Below, piece after piece: positions 1 through 10,266 of a stretch of 64,000 bases of DNA; the stretch's first letter is position 1, and each line of letters starts with the position of its first letter. Source of the stretch: Dryomyza anilis (taxonomy: Eukaryota; Arthropoda; Insecta; Diptera; Dryomyzidae). The stretch lies in assembly GCA_951804985.1 (NCBI GenBank), contig OX638133.1, forward strand, positions 34,311,963 through 34,375,962. Direction: 5' to 3'. Position numbers and translations under genes: made by a program. Below the pieces are notes generated by a model. It did no database searches. It saw only the letters and a list, made by a program, of their open reading frames with translations, and was not told the DNA's origin.

Positions 1-1048
1 GTATTCAAGATATAGGTATGAAATTTAAAACATATTGTTATAATTCACCTAAAAATATGTGGTCCAAAAATGGGCGTGATCCGCCCACTTTTTTTTTTTT
101 CATTATTTCCCGGGTTTTCATAGTGAAAATTTGATCCGTAAATTATTAAAATCAAATCTATGAATTATTAGCCTTTCAAAATTTTAAATATAGGCGTGGT
201 CAGCCCAATTATATTTTTCATTTTTTATACCCTACACCTATGAGGTACAGGGTATATTAACTTTGTGCATATATTGTAACGCCCCTTAGGAGGCGTGTCC
301 GGTATGGAAAAGTATATATATTCTTGATCAGCATCACTACCCGAGTCCGTTTAGCCATGTCCGTCTGTCTGTCTGTCCGTCTTGCTGTCTTGCTGTCTTG
401 CTGTCCGAATACAGAATAACTTGAGAAATACTGATCAGAATGCGATGAAATTTCGTCTCAATATATTATAGCCAAAAGTAGGAACTGAGTTTGAAAATGA
501 GCCAAATCGGTCAACGGACACGCCCACCTCCCATACAAGTCACTTTTATATAACTCTTTCGAAACTAATAACTCGAAAAGTATTCAAGGTATAGTTATAA
601 AATTTAAAAGGTATTGTTATAATTCACCTAAAAATATGTGGTCCAAAAATGGGCGTGATCCGCCCACTTTTTTTTTCATTATTTCCCGGGTTTTCATAGT
701 GGAAATTTGATCCGTAAATTATTTAAATCAAATCTTTGAAATATTAGCCTTTCAAAATTTTAAATATAGGCGTGGTCCGCCCAATTATATTTTTCAAATT
801 TTTTTTTTAGTCTTTTATACTTTTATATAATTCTTTTAATTTATAGGGATATAAGACGTAAATTTCTGATATATGAATAATATTCTGAGGGTGGGGAGGT
901 TCAGCATAATTAAAAATTTAAAATTAAGGTATGCAATTAAATATCCCACATTAATATCCCACCAAAGGTGTAGGGTATTCCATAGTCGGGTCCGACCGAC
1001 TATAAAAATCCACCCCATGTGACCGAACTTACCCATGTGACCTAACTC
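1..1048 (+). mobile_element. Tandem mini-me/DINE-1-like repeats (family M1)
   Basis: The segment from 1 to about 229 matches 580 to about 805 closely, so the window opens inside the tail of one unit and a second full unit follows at about 229-1048, a period of about 580 bp. The unit starts with a hairpin-like TATACCCTACACC / GGTACAGGGTATA and has the core GGTATGGAAAAGTATATATA plus TTCTTGATCAGCATCAC, then a GTCY microsatellite (about 359-402). It ends with GTCGGGTCCGACCGACTATA and a duplicated CCCATGTGACC. The (GTCY)n beside a conserved core is the hallmark of mini-me elements of Diptera, which are related to DINE-1/Helentrons. It has no coding capacity. Confidence 0.7.
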
Positions 1049-1136
1049 GTTTTTTTTGAAAAATGTAAATTTTTCTTATATATTTAACTGTAACATTTGT
1101 AGTACGTTAGATAAATAAGTGAGTTTTTGTATTTAG

Positions 1137-1858
1137 TTATATCGTCACTGTCATGCTAAAGGGGCGAATGTGCATTTTTAAAAATGTTGGGAAATCAAAT
1201 TTTAAAGTTTGAAGTGCTTTAAAAATTAGAAAAATTTATATTTTCTTTAAATGTTTCTGTTATTTTACGTTATTCATCAATTATTATAACATATATAAAA
1301 TATATTTAGTTTCGGACAACCTACTGAATTATAAATACGGATTTTGTGAGGCCATATCCTGATCAAAACGCAAATATTTTTGTTTTTTATGATATAACTT
1401 TTTATTAGCGCAAGATAAAATAGTAATGTAGAGGAATTAATTGTTTCTTTTTAAAGCACCTATAGATCTGCATCATTAATTAAAAATATTTTGTCAAACA
1501 TTAATTTGCCATTTATTATTTGCAGGAAAAAATGTTTGGCAAAATATTTTTAAATAATAATGCAGTTCGATAGGTGTTTTGAAAACAAATAATAAATGCC
1601 TTTACACCACTGTTCTATCTTATACCAATAAAAAGTTATGGCGAAAAAACGAAATGATTCGCCCTTTTGGCATGACAAGATTTTCAATTTTTCAAATTCG
1701 CCCTTTTGGTTTTGTCTTTTGTGGCTAGTAATACCCAACAAAATGACACGCGATTTTGGCACAGCATACGTGAGGATAAACTACATTCAAAATTGTAAAA
1801 AAACGCAAATGTCAAAAATTGCACATTCACCCCTTTGGCATGATAGTGACGATATATT
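1137..1858. mobile_element. Inverted-repeat (fold-back/MITE-like) element
   Basis: The left end (about 1139-1185) begins TATATCGTCACTGTCATGC and continues AAAGGGGCGAATGTGCA. The right end (about 1811-1858) is its reverse complement with few changes. The roughly 45-bp arms enclose about 630 bp that hold further copies of an arm-related word, CGCCCTTTTGGCATGACA, at 1660-1677 and a partial one near 1697. Short open frames here (for example 1638-1946 plus strand) consist of arm sequence and match no family I know. This looks like a non-autonomous DNA transposon, probably with a TA target site. Confidence 0.6.
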
Positions 1859-2699
1859 GATGTCTTACTATGTGTCAAAAATGGAAAGAATCGGAAAAGC
1901 GGAAGTGAACTTTTATCATATATCAAGCTCAGTGCATAAAATGTAATAAAACATGAACGAGATAACTGATTTTGATGATTTTGGTATCAAATTATTTGTA
2001 TTAATGCTAGTAGTACTATTTCGTATATTTATGTAGTATATTTATTATAATGAAGGGTACTAATCGCATATTTTCGAGGTTAAATTATTTTTTAATAAAA
2101 TTGCTATAAATTCCGAACGGCTCGACCAATTTTTATGAAATACGTATTGAAATGTTTTTCAGGAAGTAAGTAGTATCAAAAACTATATTTAAATAACTCT
2201 TTTTTTTTTTGCCAAAAATCAATTTTTTTTTTTACCGACTTTCATTTTCGGCTCTGACATATATTTAATAACCATTAAACTGTATATACAAATTCATTAA
2301 AATTTCTTTCGGCGTTAAAAGTTTAACCAAAGTATAAGTTTTAGAATTCAAAATATGCACCGACTCTTTTATTTATTACAGTGTACATAAGCGTATAATA
2401 ACAATTTTAAAAGCATTGTTTGAAAGCTGAATATCATACCTTTCCAAAATGGTTCCACATAATATACTTTTGGTTCGAAACATTTCGAAAAAAAGGCACT
2501 TAAATATATTGATCATAAAATCTTAAAAAAAACAAAATCATGTATTTCGTATATTTAAAATAAAAATAATACAAAAAATGTTTTTGATTATGAAAATTCA
2601 ATAATTTATTTTTCTAAAACCGTTTATTTCATTTCCGATGACTTTCACCTAAAGTATTTATGGGACGCTAATGCGGTTTCTGACCCATAGTGCGCTGTT
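1859..2699. other. AT-rich intergenic, no gene seen
   Basis: Low-complexity AT-rich sequence with poly-T runs (2200-2240). I see no coding signal, RNA gene or clear repeat. Confidence 0.5.
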
Positions 2700-2840
2700 A
2701 GGAAATAGGTTAATAGAGGTTACAAGCAGGGATAGCAAAGAATCGGTATCGTTATCAGAATCGGAACCGGTATCGGAAGTGTTTCGATTTTTGGAACCGA
2801 AACCGAAATCGGAACTGTTGTTAAAAATATGTGGAAGCGG
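2700..2840. repeat. Degenerate CGGAAC/CGGTAT short repeat
   Basis: Repeated words such as AATCGGTATCG, GAATCGGAACCGGTATCGG and GAACCGAAACCGAAATCGG form a degenerate roughly 6-bp periodic block. A related block lies at 16755-16885. Confidence 0.5.
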
Positions 2841-2949
2841 AATATATTGACATAATATTTCAATATATTTCAGATTAATATCATATAAATAAGTAGGTAA
2901 AATTATGTTGAAGAAATTGTGATTTTTTTGAACATTGAAGGTGAATTTT

Positions 2950-3990
2950 GAATTTCAAAGTACTCCTGTATTTTTGATACTAGGTGCACATTCAAGTGAA
3001 ATACCTTAAAATCATTGCTATTACAATACGTTGCAATAAAAAAAAATCAAACCAACAATTCCTCAAAAGCTACTCCTCACATGTTCGATAATAGGTTCAA
3101 ATTGAAATTTTTTGGATTTTCAAAGTACATACTGTGGAGTAGATTCTGTTATATAATAAATTATGATGAGGAATTATTTTTTGATGATCAAATATAACAT
3201 AGCATATCAAATACAGTTTAATCCGACCAAATGGAAATGATATCTTAAAAGTTATTTTAATGAAATGATAATTTTGCGTACAATTAAGCCTTAAATTCAC
3301 ATTTAAAGTGCCTTTTTATTTTTAATCTTAGGGGCACAGTCACGCGACATACCTTCAGTCATCCTTGTTCTTGTATTATCAGTTCCCAAAAAAAATTAGT
3401 AATTTCTTGAAAGCCGCCCTTCACACAGTCGAAAATGAACGAAAACCTGGTTTTACCATATGTTGAAATTTGGTTTTATCAATATGATCACTGATTGATC
3501 AATAATACTGAAGTAGTATTGTATTTTTAAATTAAGTCGTGGCACAAATATCCGATTACATCTATGTCCAGCCAAACTCAGATGGAATTGTAGATGTGCC
3601 TTAGAAAAAATTGTTTTTTTCGGGCCAATCACTTTTTGTTTCGAAAGTTCCTGCGTGTTCTTATTTGTTGGTGTTAGGGGCACATTCACAAGTCATATCT
3701 TAAAATCGTTATATTTACCTTCTCTATTAAAAATTAGAGTCAAAAAGATACATTAGATATAAGCCGCAGCTCACATGTTTAAATAAGGCGAAATTTTCGT
3801 TTTCGTTCCAAAAGTGGTATCATACCTCCACCTCTGTTCAAATTTCGTTTGGGATAAGGCACACTTATGCGACATATATTTTTGTTTGTATTCAACTATT
3901 AGCTAGCGATTGTATTAAAATTGTAGCGATATCTTGGAAGCCGTAGCAATAGTGATGATTAGAAAAATACAAAAGGTGAGCGTATCATCG
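2950..3990. repeat. Degenerate long-period tandem repeat
   Basis: The phrase GGGGCACAGTCACGCGACATACC at 3331 recurs as diverged copies at about 2983, 3676 and 3857 (AGGTGCACATTCAAGTG, GGGGCACATTCACAAG, AAGGCACACTTATGCGAC). Each is followed by similar text (an aagccg...cacatgtt region). Spacings are about 348, 345 and 181 bp, consistent with an old tandem array of a roughly 345-bp or half-length unit. There is no coding potential. Confidence 0.45.
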
Positions 3991-4311
3991 GAATTTTTGA
4001 TGTTTTCTTAATTAGGCACTATGTAATAAATCGACGAAGCAAGTTATGAACTCAAAAATGGTTGGGATTTATTAATTTAACTATTATTAATAATTTTCAA
4101 TTAAATTGTAAAATAAAAAAACAAAAAAAAAACATTTTTTATTCATTTCTTTATGTCAATATCATAGAGGTTAAAAGTTTTCTGGATTTACTCACATATC
4201 AAACGAGCACTTTCTATTCACTTGATCATTGAATGTTTTTTATTTTAATTAAAATTGATAAAAAATTAATGTTTTTATTTTATTTAAAATTTATTAAAAA
4301 TTATATCCGCA

Positions 4312-4720
4312 GACAAAATGTTTGGCAGAGTCAGGGCAGTTTAGAAACATTTTTTCGACATATCTCGAAAAACCAAGGCGGTGTTTGTATCACAAGCTGT
4401 CTGTTTTCTGTTCGCTCTTAAAACATGCCGTGAATCTAACATTAAAATTCAACAAAATTTTACAATCATGCCCAAAATATTCCAATTATCTGTGTTTTCA
4501 AAAAAAAAAACACCGGAAAAATTCTTGAAAAATTACAGAACATTTTTGGCGGGCTCAAGGCAATTTAGAAAATATTTACGAAAGATTTTTAGAAAATAAA
4601 AGCGGGGTGTGTATCAAAAGCTGTTCGTTTTAGGCCCATTACCCAAATGTGCCGGGAATCTGACTTTTTAGATAATCTGCCATACGCTTCCCCAACTACA
4701 TCCATTTATCTGTGTATTTG
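4312..4720. repeat. Old tandem duplication, period about 225 bp
   Basis: The block that starts ATGTTTGGCAGAGTCAGGGC (about 4318) and runs through a GGTGTTTGTATCACAAGCTG region is repeated in diverged form from about 4545 (CATTTTTGGCGGGCTCAAGGC, then GGTGTGTATCAAAAGCTG). Short open frames across it are repeat-derived. Confidence 0.45.
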
Positions 4721-4769
4721 TCGAAAATATGACTGAAAAATACTATTTATTTGTCTCGGATTATAACTG

Positions 4770-5167
4770 CCCAGTCTACCATGTCTCGGAGGCCTTCGAT
4801 GCCTCGAATTTTTATCGAATAACTTCGAGAAAAAAGTTCGATCTCGTTGCTTTATCGATTCTAATTTTTGTAATTTCTCGTACATTCAAATTCATTACCA
4901 AGATACGATATATAAACATTTATCGCATTGATATTGTAATATTTTTCGAACCAATATCGAACATTGATCATTTTTTTATCGATATCGTTGCGATTTCAAA
5001 AAATTTCTCGTACCGCGAAAACTCCGACAAAACGCATCGATATCTACCTACCATATAGGTCCAATTTAACGCTCCATATCGGTACGAGAAAGTGTCCGAT
5101 ATCGTGTGATTTCTCCTTATTTTTGGCATTGATCTCGTAACGATTTCGAATCGAATGGCATACTGGG
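4770..5167 (+). mobile_element. CCCAGT-family MITE, near full length
   Basis: It begins CCCAGTCTACCATGTCTCGG and ends ATGGCATACTGGG, which is an imperfect inverted repeat, and spans about 398 bp. The interior is rich in ATCGATATCG and CTCGTA words and is shared with copies at 26169-26548, 28402-28785, 34631-34890 and 49786-49923 and with the pair near 25.5-25.8 kb. The open frames inside (4729-5058 plus strand, 4968-5186 minus strand) do not resemble proteins. Confidence 0.65.
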
Positions 5168-5231
5168 TGTAATAAAATTTAAACATCTCTAAATAAAATT
5201 ACAACAGTATATTAAGAGAAAAATGTGTATT

Positions 5232-7195
5232 TTATGTTATTTTATTAACTTTCATTTTCTCTTCTAGTTCCAATAATAGATGATCACGTACATAAAAGAA
5301 ATCCCACTGCATAAAAGGATTGTCTACTTCGCACTTTTTTAAATGCAATGTGCGATTCGGCTCATTAGCCAATATGCACCAATCGCCACCAGCAACAATC
5401 CATTTTGTTTGACGATCATAGTACCATTCCTGATTACCACCCCCACTATGGCAACTCCACTGTTTAACGAGTCCATCTTGGAAATATGATTCGAGGCATT
5501 TTTGGCGTCCATCACGTAACTCTTTACGCCATGTGTACCGATATGATTGATTCAACTGCGGTTGGTTACGATCCTCGGCGCACGGAGCCAATATCACGCC
5601 TTGAGTGTCTCTTTCCATACCTTCGATGCATAAGTTAGTGGCGCCAACATTCGAAAGAACACCATAGGCAAAGTCCTCTGGCACATATGGTGGAAAGTAT
5701 TTTATCAAGTCGTCGTATATATTATCCATTAGCCACTTAAATGATTTACATTGTAAACGTTCTCTTATCGCATGACGATCGCTCAAATCGCCCAGTTCCT
5801 CGTCAGTAACAGCGGCAACATTTGGACTGTTATCAAAAAGATACTTCCGATGCTGCTCATCCATCCATACATCTGCAACGCGACGGAAATTCTGAAATAA
5901 ATTTAGCATACAATTCACATATTTTATTTTATATGTTTTATTTAGTAATACCCTAAATACGAATCTATAATCTCCGTATAGATTTGTATTGCCCATACTA
6001 TGGTGATCGCGATACAAGTGACCCATGCGAGAACATGCTACATCCAATAACTCACCACCGCACATCCAAATCTTGAAACTCATTTCGTACTGCTCACCAC
6101 CCCAGAACTCCATGCCCTCGTCATAGCCTCCCAAATCCCAAAAGAAATCACGGCCGATTGCCAAAGCACCACCCAACATCACGTTATTTCGATACGGCAC
6201 TGTAGGCTTGCTAGACTCCTCTTCGGACAATCCTCTCGCCTCATAACCGAAACCCCAATTAAAGTAGCCACGGTAACCGGCATTGAACTTGTATTCGAAT
6301 GTGTCATACGCGATCGTGTCAATAATGGGGCTGGTACAGGCGCGTGGATTCAAGGCGATCGGTTCTAAGAGCGGTGGCAACCAATTATACATCACCTCAA
6401 AGTGGGAATCCAGAAAAATAAGGACTTCACTGCTATTGAGTGCGGCACGTGCGCCATGCATGCGCGCTCCCATGAGTCCTTTCCTTTGCGGCATGCGCAA
6501 CAGGCGTACCTTTGGCGGTGGCAGATGTAGTCGCAGATGATCCTCAAGTGGTGCCTGTAAACTTTCCAGTGTGCTACAATCGTCGACAAGCAGGATCTCA
6601 TTTAGAAGTTGCGGCGGTGTTCGCTGAACTATTCCATAGACGGTGCGCAGCAACACACTGTGGTGTTCATTGTGGAATATAATGATAATGCTGACGCGTG
6701 GCAGATCGGCCAGGTATTTCTTATCGCGGCATCTGTACGTTTATGTGATTTAAACAGGGTGAAAATTAAAGTGGCGACATTTGAACTCGCGACCTCTGAT
6801 CGACTAATTGCAGATAAGATATTTACTTACTCAGCATGCCGCTTATCAGGAACTGATCGATTCAGCGATATGTAATCGGATAGCATTGCGTCGAAACCGA
6901 ATTCTATGTACAGACGCAAACGTTCCTCTTCCACACTGGACACGGCTCCCACTTCACCTAGGCCACTACGATTTAGTGCTGCTGCAATGGCGGCCTCATC
7001 CTCCCAGTTACCATCAACATTAATGGACACCTTGTCATCGGCTCTTGCGGAAACACTTTGATTTCTATGTGCATCAATTAATGATTCGCAATGATCGTAG
7101 CACCAATTTGTGATGTACGACGAGAGCCAAATTAACAAAACCCACTTAACGTAATGCGTTATCAGTGAACGTGGTCTGTCAGTGTCGGCTGTCAT
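5232..7195 (-). CDS. Polypeptide N-acetylgalactosaminyltransferase, tandem copy 1
   Basis: Transfers GalNAc from UDP-GalNAc to Ser/Thr in the Golgi, starting mucin-type O-glycans (GT27 family). Exons (minus strand): 7195-6831, 6732-5952 and 5891-5232, with GT-AG introns of 98 and 60 bp; the product is 601 aa. The ATG at 7195 matches the Met shared by both paralogs; the open frame 5' of it (to 7210) begins with GTG. An uncleaved signal anchor lies at about residues 12-33, followed by a short stem. The catalytic domain has SIIIIFHNE (about 137-145), the Mn-binding DSH (230-232), WGGEQYEMSFKIWMCGG (332-348), GHLYR (359-363) and VWMDE. A ricin-type lectin domain fills the C-terminus (NLCIEG, CLES, GGNQEW, CILA, MQW). 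Length is normal for the family. The second intron is stop-free and in frame. It resembles the clustered Drosophila pgant8/CG7304/CG7579 type, but orthology is a guess. Confidence 0.93.
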
Positions 7196-7894
7196 CGTTT
7201 GACTGTTCACTGAGCATGTGTTGTGTGTTCTTTTGGGTCGTATATTTTTAATTATAAAAATGCGTTTTGCATGTACAATTTAATGAACAATGTTTTAAAA
7301 CTTATAAAATACTATTGAAATATTATTTAGATCACCTTATTATTTTGTAACCACGGCTCGGCAATTGCCACAAACTTTTGGCGCATATGTGCATTTCCTG
7401 GGGTTCCCGACTGGACATTCGTACGCTTAAAGCTTTAATATCTCGAAGGAAAATTAATGAATTTACTTGATTTTTTTTGTGCAAGTAATATTTAAATAGG
7501 ACTCAACATCTGCAATTAAAAGATATAAATTAAATAGTGGTCGATCCGGACGAAAAAATAAGGAAGTAAAAAATTATTCGCGATCTAAGTATGATTTTTC
7601 GATGGACGTCAAGATTCTAATTATACTTCATACTCAGTTTTTTCAGATCGCCTCAGATTTGAGCCATCATGTAAAACAAATACGTATGTGGCTATTCTCG
7701 TGTTTTTGTACATATTTTGGTATATAACTTTTACAGATTTGAGTTTTCGATCATATATAGCTGAAATCATGTGCTTTATTTTTATATTTATACATTTATC
7801 CAAAATTTATAGTTTTTTTATAACAAACCAAAGAACAATGCTGGATTGGACAAAAAGTTCCTCATAGAAATTCTCAGTATGATTTTATTTCTAA
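7196..7894. other. 5' flank of glycosyltransferase 1; AT-rich intergenic
   Basis: No second gene is visible. Unlike copies 2 and 3, this gene's upstream region shows no clear similarity to theirs. About 7820-7894 matches a dispersed repeat (GGACAAAAAGTTCCTCATAG) that also occurs near 29.3 kb and 35.6 kb. Confidence 0.4.
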
Positions 7895-8168
7895 AACGAG
7901 TTGGGAAAGTTAGGTCACATGACTAAGTTCGGTCACATGGTACTGACTTTTATAGTCGGTCGGTTTAATTGTATGCCTTAATTTTAAAGTTCCTATATAT
8001 GCTGAAACCCATCACCCTAAGAATATTATTCACATATCTGAAATACACATCTCATATAATTAAAAAAAAATATATAAAAGTATAAATAACTAATAAAAAA
8101 TTTAGAAAAATAAAAGTGGGCGGACCACGCCTGTATTTAAAATTTTGTAAGGCAAATATTTCATAGAG
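7895..8168 (-). mobile_element. Mini-me-like M1 repeat, 3' part, split by a LINE
   Basis: Reverse orientation. It begins CGAGTTGGGAAAGTTAGGTC and runs through GTGGGCGGACCACGCC, equivalent to about 760-1048 of the first M1 copy. It stops in GAGTTGATTTT, where a LINE begins. The other half resumes at about 9597. Confidence 0.65.
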
Positions 8169-9596
8169 TTGATTTTTTTTTTTTTTTACAAATTAACCAA
8201 CGCTCAGGGGATGCCCCATTTCGTGCAATGCACAGTGTTGATCGTAAGAAAGGATTACAGGTTAAAGGGAGGAGGAAAGATGGAGTAGTCTCGGTGGAGG
8301 TTTGTTTTAAATTTCCCAATATTAAAAATGTCGGGAAAAACAGGAGCAGGGAGATTGTTCCACAAACGTATCGTGTGACTGAAGAACGAATTATCTCTGT
8401 AATGCGTGGTTCTGTTGAGAACCGAGTGAACTGCGAAGGGGTGAGCTTGGTTCGATGCCCGAGTAGAACGAGAGAATACACGACCTGGTGGAATCAGCCC
8501 ATGTATTTCCCTCGAACACTTACCATTGTAATACCTATAAAACAGGCTTACACGGTTCTTCGGTGCTCAAGAGAACCAATAGAGGATGAAATATTTTCAT
8601 CCCCTATTAAATTTATTGCACGTTGTTGGATTCGATCCAGGAGCTCCAAGGAAGATTTTGAAGCCCCTGCCCATATGTGCGAATTGTATTCCATCTTAGG
8701 CCGAAAATAGGTGGTGTAGACAATGCGCAAGTCAGCGGGAGTGAAGTATGTCTTACACCGTTTCAAAAAACCGAGGCACTTGGCCGCTTCTTTCGATCAT
8801 TCCAAGGATCATTCCAAAGGAGGTCACATTGAATTGATATACCCAGAACGTCAAGAGCAGCTAACTGCGCAATATCCACAGAGTCCATCTGGAGGGAAGG
8901 GAGGGGTGAATCCATTCTTTTGTGAGATAACGGACAACATTGTGTCTTGCTAGCATTAAAATCAACTCTATTTGCAAGACCCCACTCGTAGATTGTTTTA
9001 AGATCATTATTGAGTGTATCATTCATTGTGCGCCGTTTACTCTCAATCTCCAAAGAGTTTGCGCTTGTTGAACGAATATGAGTGACAAATGTTACTGTCA
9101 TCTGCAAAGGAATGGATTGCGTTCTGGGTCGATGACAGAAGGTCATTGATAAAAACCAGAAATAGGGACGGGGATAGGACAGAACCCTGCGGGACTCCAG
9201 AATTGATGGAATGTTGTTCTGAGAAAACACCATCCATCGCAACTCGTATTGAACGACCATGGAAAAAACTCGATATACAACGAGTAAAAGAATTACCGAC
9301 ACCATATGCAATAAGTTTTGATACCAGGGCTTCATGCCACACTCGATCAAAAGCCTTGGAAATATCAAGAGCAACCACCTTACTCTCTCCGAAAAGATTA
9401 ATACAATTATTCCACTTTTCGGAGAGGACCGCCAGTCAAGTCACCGGTGAATCTGGTCCTACGGAAACCATATTGCCGGACACTAAGTAATTCGTTTCGC
9501 TCCAGATAGTTCCCAAGGTGGAAGTTTATTACGCTTTCCATTACCTTGGATAGCGCGGAGCATATTGCAATGGGTCGGTAATTAGCAGGATTCGTA
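8169..9596 (-). pseudogene. 5'-truncated CR1/Jockey-type LINE, reverse transcriptase fragment
   Basis: Minus strand. A poly-A tail (poly-T on plus, about 8168-8187) marks the 3' end. The reading order gives NYRPIAICSALSKVME (about 9580-9535), QYGFR, then DISKAFDRVWHE, SGVPQGSVLSPSLFLVFIND and the catalytic FADD (about 9370-9060). It continues to the LINE C-terminal part RPKMEYNSHIWAGAS (about 8700) and NRTTHYRDNSFF (about 8400). The frame changes several times (for example between the 9378-9043 and 9374-8763 frames), so it is dead. Endonuclease and ORF1 are missing, as expected for 5' truncation. It sits inside an M1 repeat. Confidence 0.85.
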
Positions 9597-9975
9597 GCAT
9601 TTTATGTGAATTCTAACAATACATTTTAAATTTTATAACTATATCTTGAAAACTTTTCGAGGTATTAGTTCCTAAAGTGTTATATAAAATTGACTTGCAT
9701 GGGAGGTGGGTGTGTCTGTTGACCGATTTGGCTCATTTTCAAACTGAATTCCTACTTTTGCCTAAAACCAAATTTCATCGCATTCTGACCAGTATTTCTC
9801 AAGTCTCCTCGTATACGGGCAGCAAGACAGATAGGCGGACATAGCTAAACGGACTCGAGTAGTGATGCTGATCAAGAATATATAAAAGTTTCCATACCAG
9901 CCACGCCTCCTAAGGGGAGTTACAGTATCTGTACAAACTTAATAAAGCTTGTACCTCATAGGTGTAGGTATAAAT
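9597..9975 (-). mobile_element. Mini-me-like M1 repeat, 5' part, split by a LINE
   Basis: Reverse orientation continuation of the 7895-8168 copy. It contains CTTGCATGGGAGGTGGGTG, a degraded GTCY block (about 9820-9845), the core GATGCTGATCAAGAATATAT and the terminal TACCTCATAGGTGTAGG. About 85 bp of the consensus (the poly-T and CCCGGGTTTTCATAG part) is missing at the LINE junction. Confidence 0.65.
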
Positions 9976-9977
9976 AC

Positions 9978-10076
9978 TATTTAGATTCACATATTTAAAA
10001 TTTCAAATCCCCCGTTACTTAAAAGTTTTGAACATTTTTCGGTGGTGGTTGACGTTTTACTGGAAATGCCCATATT
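9978..10076. repeat. Dispersed repeat F
   Basis: TAGATTCACATATTTAAAAT to GGAAATGCCCATATTTG. Related copies lie at 19769-19862, 30863-30962 and 35905-36000, all ending in a CTGGAAAT(G/A)C(C/G)CATA phrase. Its nature is unknown. Confidence 0.5.
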
Positions 10077-10217
10077 TGTACCTTTTAAGTTTCCTTTGAC
10101 ACCAGTGTTGCAAATTTATAATGTTTAGTTCCATAGCAGTGGCTAAGAACTTCTGTGGAACATGTGAAATAATAAGTCACAATGCACTGATTTATATTTA
10201 TATATAATTTATAATAA

Positions 10218-10223
10218 TTTATT
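10218..10223 (-). terminator. Candidate poly(A) signal AATAAA for glycosyltransferase 2
   Basis: On the minus strand AATAAA lies about 44 bases after the stop codon at 10267. This is a suitable distance for a short 3' UTR, but the region is so AT-rich that chance occurrence is possible. Confidence 0.4.
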
Positions 10224-10266
10224 ATACATTTAAAAAGATGCAGATCTTCCAACGTTTCAAGTAATT

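Noticed and set aside
1638..1946. 102-codon open frame with repeated SPFWHD-like words
   Set aside because: The repeated peptide words come from inverted-repeat DNA of a mobile element; no domain or start context supports a gene.
4729..5058. 109-codon open frame as a gene
   Set aside because: It coincides with a MITE that is present in several diverged copies; other copies do not keep the frame.
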